From Pelodera strongyloides (Eukaryota > Nematoda > Chromadorea > Rhabditida > Rhabditidae), in assembly GCA_036852015.1 (NCBI GenBank), contig JAANDG010000055.1, positions 361,147 through 425,146 on the forward strand: a stretch of 64,000 bases of DNA, written 5' to 3'. The notes beneath the pieces are model-generated. The model made no database searches, had not been told where the DNA came from, and saw nothing but the letters and a program-made list of their open reading frames with translations. A program made the position numbers and the translations under genes. Numbering within the stretch: the first letter of the stretch is position 1; every line of letters begins with the position of its first letter. This document shows, one piece after another, positions 17,733 through 30,600 of the stretch.

Positions 17733-20700
17733 CTAAGCCGTGGCAGCGATCTTTTCCTCGTCAGCTTCCGAGTCTTCGTCGTCCTTCTTTTCTTCCTTCT
17801 TCTTGCCCTTCTTGTTTCGTCGTCGTTCCAACTAAACACCCACACGATGAATTGAAAAATTCAATGCGCTCTCCCCTTTATAAACCCAACCCAGTCTTCA
17901 ATACTTTGGTTGGCAAATCGGCAAATCTGCCCGGGCCATCGATTAGACTTCGTCAGTTACCCATCCATACAGCACAGCTACCATATGCACCCATTCAGTG
18001 AAGTGTGATTCTCTGAGACGGGAATCGGAATCGAACCCGCGACTAATGCATGGACGGCAAACCACGATAATAGCCCCGTACGCCTATTCACCTTAACCAT
18101 AGTCGCCACGAAACCAAGCAATAATACCTTTTCAACTTCTTCTTCCGAAGGCACTGGCATCCATGGATCCACGTTGATAGCGTGATGTTCAGTGCCAGGA
18201 ATTGTCATCAAGAGCGCCCTGTGAAAAGTAAACAAGTAAGAAATATAAGAAAGAAATACTATCGGAAGACTAGCATAGAACGTGGCATCAAGAAAGAGCC
18301 AGCAATGTATGCCATACCTTATCCTGACAGATATCCGGAGATTAGAGATCGAATAAGACGAATACCCGAAAAAAAAAACAAGAAAATCCAACCCACCTAT
18401 TTATAAACGGACCGAGAGCAGCGTTTCTATGAGAACACACCGCCTTTACAACTGTGGCAATATTCTCTTCAATTTTTGCGTCAGGCATGGACAGCTGGAA
18501 GGAGAAAGAAAAAGATTAAAATCCCACAACAGTAACAGTTCCTTCGCATGCTCAGTATACATTACGACTCACGCCATTCCCATACCACCACATATACTAT
18601 ACGGACAGTCATAATCCTCACTACAGAATGTAAAGACCCCAAACCAGGCATGCGGACAAATGGATATAGAAAAAAAACATACATTTTATATAATAGAAAG
18701 CAAACTCACTCGACCGACAACCGGCTCACAGAGTCCCCAAACTGGATAAACGGGATCTCCTCGGATATTACACTTGACTCCGTTCTTGAACTTTTCAATC
18801 AATTGTGGCAAGTCATCGCCAAGACCGCCTGAATTCACACACAATACAGACAACGATAAAATTCCACCGTGGATTACTGTACAACAGGTGTCTCTTTCAG
18901 AAAAGTACCAACTGCAGAAGAGTGGTATGTCGGCACACAGTGATAAACCAATCCTTTATTGATAATTTATTGAGAAGATAGAAGAGACGAAGTAACATAG
19001 TTGATGCTCTGATTCTGATCTGATCTGATAACATTGTTAGGGCGCTGGTAAAAGTAGCTAGTTATTGGTATGCTAATTCTAATGAGTCTGTCATAACAAC
19101 TATCCTAGAAAAACTAATTATATATCTGTTAGGGAAACTAATAGAATATGTTACTCCCTAACACCAACTCTACGCAACACCCACAATCAAGGGTCCCACT
19201 TCAAGCAAACACAACATATGTATATTCGTTATAAATTAAAATTACTTGATCCTCAAAGAAAGGCGTAAAGAACCACTACGAAAAAAAAAGAAGTGATCAT
19301 AAACTTACCATTCAATCGTGTTGGGAACCGCGTCCTCAGGATTCCCCTGAGAGGCAGAATGAAAGAGGCCATATCCAAATGTGCAACACAGAAATCATAA
19401 TCATCCGTTCGAAACTGTCCTTTGATGATCTAGAACATGAAACCCTACTATTATTACTTTTGAGGTTACCGTGGATAATATGCTGTTACACTAGAAAAAG
19501 CAGACACGCTTGTTGCAGTTAGGAAGAGAAGCATGAATCATGTACGGTGAAGAGGGCATAAAGACATCAAATTAATGACAAATAAGAATTTAATTTAAAC
19601 TAATGATAAATAATAAAAAACTAAATTACCTTCTTGATCATATCTGGGCCAAGGGCGATTTCGGCTCCAGTTTCAACAGCGAGTTCCTAGAACGGAAAAT
19701 TACGTAAAACAATTTTAATATAGTAATAATTCATTACATCACAAAGTGAAAGAAATGCCAAAACAAATACCTGGAGCTTTAAATCGCTCGCAAACGCCAA
19801 AATTGTTCGCTTTTCATTGTGTGAGAAAGGGTGCGGAACAGGTACAATTTCATCCGAGTTCGTCACCATTTTTGTCTGAAAAAAAAAATGATACACCATA
19901 CAGTAGTACCCTTGTTAGCACGCGAAGGTGAACCGCAATGTCTTCGGGCAACCTATTGAACCGTTCCTATACTAATGTTTTTAATAAACTACATTAAATA
20001 TTGATATATACCTGCCATGCAGTAAATAATAAACGTATTTTCTCCAAAAACCAAATAAGTACCTGTCTTTCAGTGCTCATATTCAATTCCATTCGGAGTT
20101 TCACAGGTGCATTTGGATTGTTGTAGATGGATGGTGCCTGAAACACTCAAGAAAGGATTAGAAACCAAATAAATATTTCCAATTGTTGTTCTTCTTGCAA
20201 AACTCTAGTTTTCATGAAGTGAGTTGTGAGTTTCGAGCGAAATGAAAATATTAAATATCCACAGTTCGCACCATCGCACCCGAATGACTTTGACTTACTT
20301 AATATAACGAAAGTATGGCCAATCGTTATTATGAAAAGTAGTTCAATTAAAAAACTTCGACTACTTCGATTACCTGCAATTCACGATGCATAGCCAACGC
20401 CTCGGAAACACTGTAAAACTGAGTCTTCACATCGCCCCTGGAATTATATGTATTGTGAAAACACATATAAATAAAAATTAGACTCCGACAATCAGGGGAG
20501 CCAATTTGTATATTGGATTGCACTGTCGAATTTCGTGTTTCACATACTAAGCTAAACAGGCCATGTATGAGATGCATGTCATCCTGAGTCAAACAGTGGT
20601 TTTCACACACACACCCAATTCACTCGACGGACACGTACCTGATGAATATGTTTGTGAGTGGTTTCTCAGGGAGGTTGTTTTCGTCCTCACGTATCAGGCG

Positions 20701-21154
20701 ACCCGGGAACTGCTGGGAGGGTGAGAGCCTAAACGCAACATGAAGGTTACTCGATTAGCTACAACTGCAGTTCAAATAATATAGAATGAGCGTTGATTCT
20801 ACAATTCTATATTGTAGCAGTAGGAGATTAGACCGACGTTCCACTCATAAAATAATACCCAAGAAGACTACCCAGGATGTACCTTTAGGCATCGCTGGTG
20901 TGCTTCCGAGGAAAAAATATGTCTTTCACTTACAAACTTTTCATTCGCCGGATATTGATCCTTTCCATGAACGAGTATTGCTTTCTGGCTGCTTCCTTCT
21001 CCTCTCTCTTAAGACGACGCTCTAGTTTTTGCTGTCGAGTCAGTGTTTGTTTCAAAGCACGTTTTCTCCCTCTAAGCTGCACAAGATCCGTGCAACTTGG
21101 GCGCAGCAAAGACGAATTTGTTGTGAGATTGAGAAACCGAGAGATGGAAGTCAT
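17733..21154 (-). CDS. mrpl-1: mitochondrial large-subunit ribosomal protein uL1m
   Basis: Component of the mitochondrial ribosome L1 stalk. Eleven exons join in phase to 379 aa: 21154-20934, 20728-20639, 20437-20374, 20137-20063, 19875-19771, 19686-19630, 19429-19309, 18828-18710, 18494-18397, 18218-18128, 17831-17733. The N-terminus is basic and Ser/Thr-rich (MTSISRFLNLTTNSS), as in mitochondrial presequences, followed by a charged helix. The L1 core includes TNSDEIVPVPHPF and ETGAEIALGPDMIKK, then the late signature LSMPDAKIEENIATVVKAV followed by GPFINR, which matches the family's closing region. The tail is Lys/Glu-rich. The ATG directly follows CGTTTAG (acceptor-like). It lies 509 bases from, and divergent to, the PDHX-type gene. 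Intron 10 carries a tRNA-like sequence. Confidence 0.92.
18014..18115 (-). repeat. tRNA-derived (SINE-like) sequence in mrpl-1 intron 10
   Basis: The minus strand carries an A-box-like TGGCGACTATGGTTAAGGTG and, about 70 bases on, a B-box GGGTTCGATTCC, with spacing like a class II (Leu/Ser-type) tRNA. A clean acceptor stem is not evident, so a tRNA pseudogene or SINE head is more likely than an active tRNA gene. Confidence 0.55.
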
Positions 21155-21640
21155 CTAAACGAACCTCATGAATATTTGAGTCGGCGAAAATAATCAACAT
21201 TAATCAATATGTCACGGTAAGAAGTTCAAGTTGAACAGTCCGCATTGGGCAACTTCGTGCAAAAAAAGCATACGGAAACATTACTTCAAACGAAGCCGAA
21301 TTCAGGCAACCAAACAAAAATACGTACGAGACAACAAAAACAATGCACCGCGACAACAAAAATGCATCACAAACACCATGCATGCAACTCACATATAAAC
21401 GTGCATTTCTGTGCAGCGTGTCTGAATCTCCTAAAACGTACACTCTTTCTTTTGTAAGTCTCACGTGGAACATTGTGATTACGGTAATCTTGGTTCCAGC
21501 AAATTTGCGGACAACGCGCATTTTGGGCACGAATTTTGGGGCAGATTGATTGCAGATTGCATTGCGATACTTTTTCTGTTCAAGTCGTACATGTTACATG
21601 TATATTTTATTCGGGTTCTTCGCGAGATTATTAGATTATG

Positions 21641-21647
21641 CTTTCAG
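21641..21647 (+). promoter_or_regulatory. probable trans-splice acceptor of the PDHX-type gene
   Basis: CTTTCAG ends 16 bases before the ATG at 21664. A short leader behind a strong acceptor, with no upstream donor identified, fits nematode spliced-leader addition. Confidence 0.55.
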
Positions 21648-21663
21648 ATTATACTTGGGTAAA

Positions 21664-24600
21664 ATGCGCGTGTCGTTTTACGGGACGAGGAGGTCGCTAA
21701 CACTTTTTACAAGAACACTAGCCGGTTCTGCAGCTAGATTTTCAACTAAGCCATGTCTGCCAGTTGAAAGGTACGTTACTTAGTTTTATCCTGTTATTGA
21801 ACTGTTATGTATCAAGATATGACTTCTGTGATACAAACAGATCTGAGCGCCAAGAGTACGACCAGTAGAATAATAGGTTTATTACGAAGTAGAAGAGTCG
21901 ATATAATGAGCAATGAGTGTTAGGCCGTAGCCTTTATATACGGATGGCTACGTGCTGATCAAACACCAATAATATAAACACTAATAACTTGCGGGTAGTC
22001 GCAATTACATAATTTGCCAACGGCAAGACATAGTGTGTTTCACTGATCACTAAGGACGAAAAGATCAGTGAGCAAATGTGAGTGATTAACTAAACACATT
22101 ATAGTAACAAACTACACATATAATAATTCTTAGGTATATACCGTAATACCTAACACCTCCAACCTTAGTATTTAAGTTATACTTAAAACAAGAAAACGAC
22201 AATTATACCAATGGCTTAGTAACGCTTATTTGACGGGTTGATATCCATCTTCGTCGTTGTCTTCCTTGCCCGGCTGGATCGACGTAGTGGCGGGGTAGTT
22301 GTCACAGCTGGTTGCGGCGTAGAGGCAGCATCTTCGAATACCTCTTCATCATCCGGAACAACGTCTTGTACCGTCGGTGCGGTAGTACATTCAACTGCTT
22401 CAGTAGTGGTATCAGTTGACGGTTGAGTCCTTAGCATAGGCTTAGACTCTTTCAGGTTCGACTGGGGCAGTGGGTTGATGTCGAATGCATCAAGCAAGAT
22501 GTCATAGGCTCGACTTCGGGTGGTGACAGTCCTTGGCCTCATCTGGTTAGCATGTCGGCGGATAAGGTTCTTCCGTCCTTCAATCCTCACATCGTACATC
22601 ACAGTACCGTTCTTCTTCACTACCGTAGCTTCCATCCAAGTAGGCTTACTCGGAACTTTGTAGTCATAGATATAGACTAAGTCTCCGGGATTGAAGACTG
22701 TAGCCTTCGAACCATGTTTCTTGTTGAACTGCTTTTCCATACGTTCGTCCTTGACGAGCTTCCTCTCAGGCCTGGGTTTCAACAAATCCCATGACGTGCG
22801 CAGCTTTCGATTTAGAAATGCTTCAGCTGGCGACTTTTCTTCAGGAACTGTAGATGACCGCGTCATCCTGTATGATAGCAGAAACGTCTGAAGATTCTCT
22901 GCCGGGCTTCCCTCCCCCTTCAATTTCAGCAGCGCCCGCTTGAAAGTGTCGACGAACCTCTCCGCTTGTCCGTTCGATTGCGGGTGGAATGGTGACGATC
23001 TCATATGTCTGATTCCATTCTTTGCACAGAACAACGCGAATTCAGCACTGGTGAATTGTGTTCCGTTGTCTGTTACCAGCGTATCTGGCATACCGAATTG
23101 CGAGAAAATCTTCTTCAGGTTGGAGATCGTAGCAGACGTCGTGATGCGATCCATGGCAACGATTTCTGGCCACTTACTATAAGCGTCAACGACAAGCAAA
23201 TAGTACTTTCCTTCAAGTCTTGGCTCTATCTTGGATGGATCAGACTTGCGACCTTCTGCCGAGATAATCATCCCAAGGTACCTTATCTCTCTTGCAGCAA
23301 AGGTGCACTTCTCGAAGTTGACGTGGAAACCATACTCCGAGATGCGTTTCATACAGGCATTTAGGTTCCGATTGTGTTCCTGTAGCGTTCTACCAGAAAC
23401 GATGACATCATCAAGGTACGCGCAACAACCTTCGAGTCCAGAAATCATAGCGTCCATGATCTGCTGAAAGATCCCAGGAGCTGTCTTGACTCCGAAGCAC
23501 AGTCTGTTGTATCGGTACAATCCTCGATGAGTATTGATGACGAGCAAGTTCTTGGAGTCGCCCTCTAGCTCAACTTGCAGGTAGGCATCCTTAAAATCGA
23601 GCGTACTGAAGACGGTTCCACCGTTCAGTGTTGTCATTATATCTTCTGCTGTTGGAATCGGGTGTGCAAAGTCTTCCAGTGCATCGTTCAGTCCTGTACT
23701 GAAATCGGCGCAGACTCTCACACTACCATTCGGTTTCTTAACACAGAGAATCGGAGCGGCCCACGGAGAATACGTGACGCGCTCAATGACTCCAAGTTGC
23801 TCTAGCCGGTCCAGCTCCTTTTCCACGTTTTCCTTGTAGTGAATTGGTACCATTCTCTTTGGGCGAAAAACTGCGTTTGCCCCTTTCTTGAGCTGGAGGC
23901 TCGCTTTGGTCTTCTTGCAGAGACCAAGCTCGGTGGAGAATACATCAGAGAACTGCGTCTTGAGCGTAGCAACGTACGTCGCAGCAGATTCCCTCGATGA
24001 TGATGTAGTGATGGAAGGCTTTCCGGAGACCCGATTACAAACAGCATCCAACATAGATCTGAATGACGGTAGACGCTCCAACCAGTCCAGGCCTAGGAGA
24101 TTCATCCTAGCGGTGACGTGCACGACCTCGACGATCTGCTCATCCTGGTAAGACGCGTTGCACTCGAAAGAACCAAACAATTCGAGCTGCTCTCCATTTG
24201 CTGCGGTCGCGACTATACTTGGGGATTTCAAGTTTGGTCGACCCAGCATCTTCCATGTGGCCTCAGAAATCAGCGTTAAATCTGAGCCGGTGTCCAGTTG
24301 AAGTCGCACCTTCTTTCCGTTCATCAAAACGTTAACGAATCTGCGGCCGACAGATCGTGAAGACACTTCATGGACCTTTCTGTTGCTTTGTTTGTCCTTC
24401 TGTTGACAAACCACGGCGTAATGCCCTCTTCTTCCACACTTGTTACAAGTTACTTCCTTTGCGGGGCAAGACCGATGTCCGCTATCTCTCCCGCAGTACT
24501 TGCACTTTCCTTGTGTGGGCCTTCTGTCGTCTCTCTTGTGCTCTCGGTGGTTGGGTTTATTGACGCGGTTCACTGCAATAGGTTTCAAGGGTAGATCAAT

Positions 24601-27600
24601 GTCGTCCTTGTGCTCGTGGTACTTGTCGACGGCCTCAGCGACATCGTCGAGTGTCATCTCTGGAGTCCGATCCAGTGTCCTGATGAGCCCTGCACGCATC
24701 TCCATATCCTCCGGATTGCGCAGGCTATTCAAGTAGTTGAGCACGCGAAACTGTGAATCAGATAGTTCTTTGAATGCAAAATCATCGCAGGCCTTGTTGA
24801 CGACGCCGATGTGGGTCTTGTAGTCAACACCGTGCTGCTTGATTACATGTAAGCATTCAATTCGTTTCCGGAATAATGACTTCTTGGTGACGAAGATAAT
24901 CTTCATCTTCTCGATGACCTCATCCAGTCTCATATCCATTGGCTTCTTCGGTAGACAGCGCAATTTCAGTTGTTTCTCCTGGTGGGGCCCGAGTCGAGAC
25001 AACACGAATCGTATTCTGTTGCTCTCCGGAACACATTCAGCTTGAACTTCCAATAGATCTTGATGATCCTCATACCAGTCCGAAAAACTAGTTCCATCTT
25101 CAACATTGAACTCAAACATAGGGATGTTCTTATACAACACATCCAACATTCCCCTTGCTTCCGCAGTCAAAGGTTCACTTTCACGCGTTCTTTCGAAAGT
25201 GACATTTTCTTGTGATTCATCTTCCTTCCTATCTTCCAAACGTTGCAATCGCTCTGTTGTCAAAGATTGACTTTCTTGAAGTTGCTTCAGAGAAGCCAGG
25301 ATAGCCTTAAGCGTGTCCTCGTTGTCCTGCGCACTCATGTTGCCGATGTCACTTAAAAAAAATTGGCGATAACTCCGTTCAGTCCGGGACTGTACAATGT
25401 CACCGTTTGAATATACTGTAACACTGGGTGTTGGTTTCAAGAATGAAAACCTCACCAGTGGGTTACAGATACCCAAAGGTAACCGCTGTTGATGGACCTG
25501 TGTGCCTATAGCACTTTTATCCAAACAACAGCACCTCAAAAGTTCACAAATGATCAACCGGGTTTATGGGCGCTCGTCCCTCACCGGTGGGTAGATGACC
25601 AAAGTGATACAGTTGAGTGGAGATGATTATTCGGATTTATGGGCGCTCGTCCCTTCACCGATATAATCAGCAGCAACAACGAAGTGTAGAATTACTCCGG
25701 GTTTATGGGCGCTCGTCCCGTCACCGTAAGTAATCAGCAGCAGCAAACGACGTGAAGAATTACTCCGGGTTTATGGGAACTCGTCCCGTCACCGTAAGTA
25801 ATCAGAAGCGAAGATTCGAAATCCTGAACGCCAGTTGTTATGTATCAAGATATGACTTCTGTGATACAAACAGATCTGAGCGCCAAGAGTACGACCAGTA
25901 GAATAATAGGTTTATTACGAAGTAGAAGAGTCGATATAATGAGCAATGAGTGTTAGGCCGTAGCCTTTATATACGGATGGCTACGTGCTGATCAAACACC
26001 AATAATATAAACACTAATAACTTGCGGGTAGTCGCAATTACATAATTTGCCAACGGCAAGACATAGTGTGTTTCACTGATCACTAAGGACGAAAAGATCA
26101 GTGAGCAAATGTGAGTGATTAACTAAACACATTATAGTAACAAACTACACATATAATAATTCTTAGGTATATACCGTAATACCTAACATGAACAATATAT
26201 TGATAGCTTGAACGGTGCATATTGTGTGGGAAAGTGTTAGTCACGCCTTTTTTTTAGGACAACGCTTGCGCCTGCCCGACTGCGGTCACTATCTGAAGGT
26301 CCGATTCGGCGTTCCTATTGTTCAGGTGGGGAAATTTGAATTTAAACATTTGTTAACTCTAAAATGTGTGCATCAATATGATTAAAGATGTTCAGTAACA
26401 ATTACAATGGTTACTGAACAGTGAACATCTTTCAGAAATCAGTGTTTATCTATTTATTTGTCGAGGGCGTTGCCATCGATCAGGCTGAAACTTTCAAACT
26501 TCACCCGAAAAGGCACTGGTACTGGTCGTACCTCGTACCAAATTCTCTATGGAAAATTTATCTAGTTGACAATGTTGATCGTAACCGTAATTAACCGCAC
26601 TGTTTTTATTACTATCATCACTAGTGGTTCTTATAGGAAATCTTCCTTCACATGTCAAGATCACTTTGCCCGCCTTATCACCGACAATGGAAACCGGCAC
26701 AGTGGTGACCTGGCATAAGAAAGAAGGCGAACAACTCAGCGAGGGCGATCTTCTCTGCGAAATCGAGACTGACAAGGTAATTCATATGGGTTTCACCAGT
26801 TCTTGTTCTTAGAGTTCATAGGCATGTATCTTTTGGCGTGATTGTGACGTCGCGCATGCATTATTATATTATTCTGTGGGCTTTTAGGCTACAATGGGAT
26901 TCGACGCCCCTGAAGAAGGATACCTAGCCAAGATTCTCATCGAAGCCGGTTCTAAAGATGTGCCTATTGGCAAGGTTAGTCAGGTTTACTTGTGTTAATG
27001 TTTACAAGTATGTATGATAGACATTCATCTTCAGAGTTGTGTGATACAGAATAGCGTAATTTGCAGATGATGCTTTGCACTCCAAATTGCACCATGTTTT
27101 TTTACCCGCTAAGACTACACTAATTAAGTAATTAATGATCAAGTGAAATGAATACTGTACAGTACACCATACGGGCGCATGTTGTATATTTCTTCTTCTT
27201 ATTTCTTCTTATTAGATGTTGTTCGCCTAAACAATATACCGGCTTTTTTTGCTACAAAAAGCTTACTTTTTTTAAACTTGCAGCTGATGTGTATTATCGT
27301 TGAAAACGAATCCGATGTGGCGTCGTTCAAGGATTTTCAAGGGGGAGATTCTGATTCTGGCGTGACTTCATCGGTTCCCTCTAAGGTCGGTAAGAGTTCT
27401 GTTTTCTATTGGTAGTGCACACCATTTAATCCTTTATGAGGCAGAGGCAAGATCATGTCGAATATTCTCGTTGTATCTGTAAATGAGAAAGGGTTTCCAT
27501 TAATTTGTTCCGTTAGTAAGACAAATTCTTCCTTGTTGCAGACGGATAAACCCGAACAATCGAAATCTGCTACCTCTTCTGTTTCCGGATCTGCTCATGG

Positions 27601-30600
27601 AGATGGAAAGTAAGTGTTTGAAGTTTCTAAAGGAAACGCATAGTCGGCCGTACTTTATTTTTATTCTTAAATACAGATGAGCCGGAACAAAACATTGTTA
27701 GCTCAGATTCGGCGGGGTGTCTCTTGGTTTCTAGCTGTCTTTTATTTGTTTGTTTAGGGTTAATATTGCCATTCAGTTAAGCTACCTTACTTTGTTATAA
27801 AAAGGCAGATTCGAAGCTCGACGGTGGTACGAGAAATTGATTAGAAACTTATCGTAAACAGAGGGAATTTCGCGAACCACCTCCGGAGGACTGAGCGGCG
27901 AGGTTTGTGCCCAGGTCAGGTCTAATAACATATCACTTACAGGCGTGTGGTGATGGGACCCGCAGTCCGCTTATTACTCCATCACTACAATATTGAAGAG
28001 AGCGATGTCAAACCATCTGGACCCAAGGGCAACTTATTGAAAGAGTAAGTCATAATTACGTTTATATATTGTGGATTTGAGATAATACTGTGCCCAACAT
28101 GGTCATGCTTATGCTTATGTCCGACGTAGAAATTAAACTAGAAATTAAATCGACGAATTCGTGAGTTTGTACCTATCCATATGTCTATGGCCATATGCAG
28201 AATGGGTCCTCGGTATGGTATTGGCCGTAGCAGGGTATTCGAAGTTTAGGAGCGAGCGTTAAGGGCTCGCAACGTGGTCGCTGTATTCATTACTCAATTA
28301 GTTTATAGTCATGGTATTTTTTAAGGTATTTTATGCCCGTATGCTACTTTAGAGATGTGATGGCGCTCGTGTCGGCAAAACAGCTTAAACCAACACAGCA
28401 TAAAGCTGCCCCTCCTAAGGCAGTTACTGCAACACCTCAGGAACAGAAGGCACCAGCGGCAACAGTATGCTTTATGTTCTTAGTTCTTATTATATCACTT
28501 TTTTTAGCATGTTTTTCTGTTGGTTAAGTTGTCAAATTTAGTTAATGTGCGGTGAGCGGTGATAAGCTTTCCGATCAGTAGTTGACTTAACCCGCATAGC
28601 TTAACATTTAGACATAAGTAATGCTCGTTTTAGATTTATAAGACAATGTGTTCCCCTAACTAACATAGTCCCTAACATAGATAAATAATAATAAGTAGTA
28701 TACGTAATTACCACCACCACCACCAGTTTTTTTGGCAAGTAAACATGGTTTAGAAGGCAGCAGCAGCACCGGCTCGAGGGGGAGCGAGCTACACCGATAT
28801 TCCTCTATCGAACATTCGCGCAGTGATTGCAAAAAGACTATCCCAGTCCAAAGTATGTTTTTTATAATTATTTTTTAATGTTTAAATTGTAAATCAGATT
28901 GTAGATAGGAGACGCTAGTTCTCTATTTTGATGTGTTGTATTAGATGCGGTGAATTGGTGAAGAATGCAATTCTCTATTTTCATTTTTTTTATTAGTATT
29001 AATAATAATACATATAAATGTGCATCATTGGTTGAATAATGGTCTGAACTGGCCATACCATACGTTGAATAAAATTGGATGGTTGGTGCTCGCCATCTAA
29101 CACTCTATCTAACCGTTGGCTACCCATACCCATTACCCCAGTAATGTTATTCCAGCAAACTATTCCTCACCAGTATATGTCCGCGTCTGTGAAATCGGAC
29201 AAGATGAATGCATTGCGAAAGGAATTGAAGTCAAAGGTTGGGCACTTTGTGTGTTAGTGTTGAATGCTTATGCTTATAATTTGTAAGGCTGTAGAGTAGA
29301 ACAACATAGTTATGAGTAATAATGGCCAATGTATATAACTACGAGGTTATGAAGCAATCTCATTTTGTCTTCTTGCACGTACGAAGCATATCACCAAACG
29401 TTTCATTGGTTTTTGTAGTGTTTGGTTTGCTTTTTTACACACCACACTCACGTTTATATTGCAGGGCATCGCAGTATCCGTGAATGACTTCATCGTCAAG
29501 GCTTGTGCGTCTGCTCTACGTGTATGTCTTTTTCAAATGGTTTTTATTTTGGTTAACTCCAGCTTTTTATTTTTTATTTTCACTCATATGCCTATGTTTT
29601 AAATACCCAGTTTTTAAATCGTAATTATGGAAAGCGAATGCGAGAGAGAACAAAAGAACCGGAAGTTTTTATATATATATTTCATAAGAAGCAAAGACGA
29701 CGAGTTATACACTACAATACTACTTTCTTTTCATCATTTCATTGTGGTGCACACCCCGTGGTGTTATTTAATAAATAATAAATAAATAAATAAACTATGT
29801 TTACAGGCGGTTCCCGAGATGAACGTTCAGTGGAAGAACGACGGTGTGGTTCCCCAGTCGACTGTCGATGTGTCAGTAGCTGTGGCTACGCCCACTGGCC
29901 TTATTACTCCGATTGTGTTCGGAGCCGATTCAATTGGTCTGACTGAGATTTCGCAGAGAATCAGGGTGGGTTATCTTATCGTTTTATCTGCGTTTTTTTT
30001 AAATAAGTTTCATTTTCGTCTAGCTTATTTTGTTCGTAAGTGGCTCGACCTCTGAATTTGAACGAGATTAGTTCACATAATGGCGGAGACGGCCGTCGTC
30101 TTGTTAACTTATTTCGTATGTGCCTTTTAGTTATCTACTGGCAAGGCAGCAAGGGTAGCTGGCTAGCTTCAGTTTTTTTGAAAGCTTGTAACATTGTATT
30201 GCGTGGGATGAATTTGAATTCTATTTCTCGGGAGTTTTCGTGTATTAAACTAAAACTACTAAAACCTAAAACACGTTTTAGACACTGGCTGAAAAGGCGC
30301 GCAACAACAAGCTTCAACCGCAGGAATTCCAAGGAGGCACATTTACGTACGTGTTTTAATATTATTATTATTACCCGTTGCTTTTATCCGTCTTGGATTT
30401 CTTTTTTTTTTCTTGTTTTTATTTGGACGTCAACAAGTGTTATTTCAAATGCTTCGTAATTATTAATTATTTAATTATTTCACTATGTTGGTTTTAAATT
30501 TTTATTCATGAAGTTAAAATGAAATGAGGATCATTGTGGCCGTAAACGTAAACTGTAAACACTTCTTCTTCTTCTTCTTCGTTTTTAGTTTCCTTACTAT

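Larger units (their letters stand above)
21798..26193 (-). mobile_element. Ty3/gypsy-type LTR retrotransposon, recent insertion, internally deleted
   Basis: The element body is 21803-26188 (4,386 bp), inserted antisense in intron 1 of the PDHX-type gene. It has two 353-bp LTRs that I read as identical, with termini TGTTA...TAACA, and is flanked by a perfect 5-bp target duplication TGAAC (21798-21802 and 26189-26193). Directly inside the 5' LTR the minus strand reads ACTGGCGTTCAGGATT, a likely primer-binding site beginning TGG; a purine stretch AAGGTTGGAGG precedes the 3' LTR. One long ORF encodes Gag-Pol, but RNase H and the integrase zinc-binding domain are missing. Confidence 0.97.

Noticed and set aside
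23005..23364. Plus-strand frames of up to 119 codons across 22238-25045
   Set aside because: These are shadows opposite the retroelement Gag-Pol frame.
25339..25557. N-terminal 72-codon extension of the retroelement ORF
   Set aside because: It runs from near the leader repeats through sequence unlike Gag; the internal Met at 25338 gives a normal Gag start, so the extension is probably just open leader.
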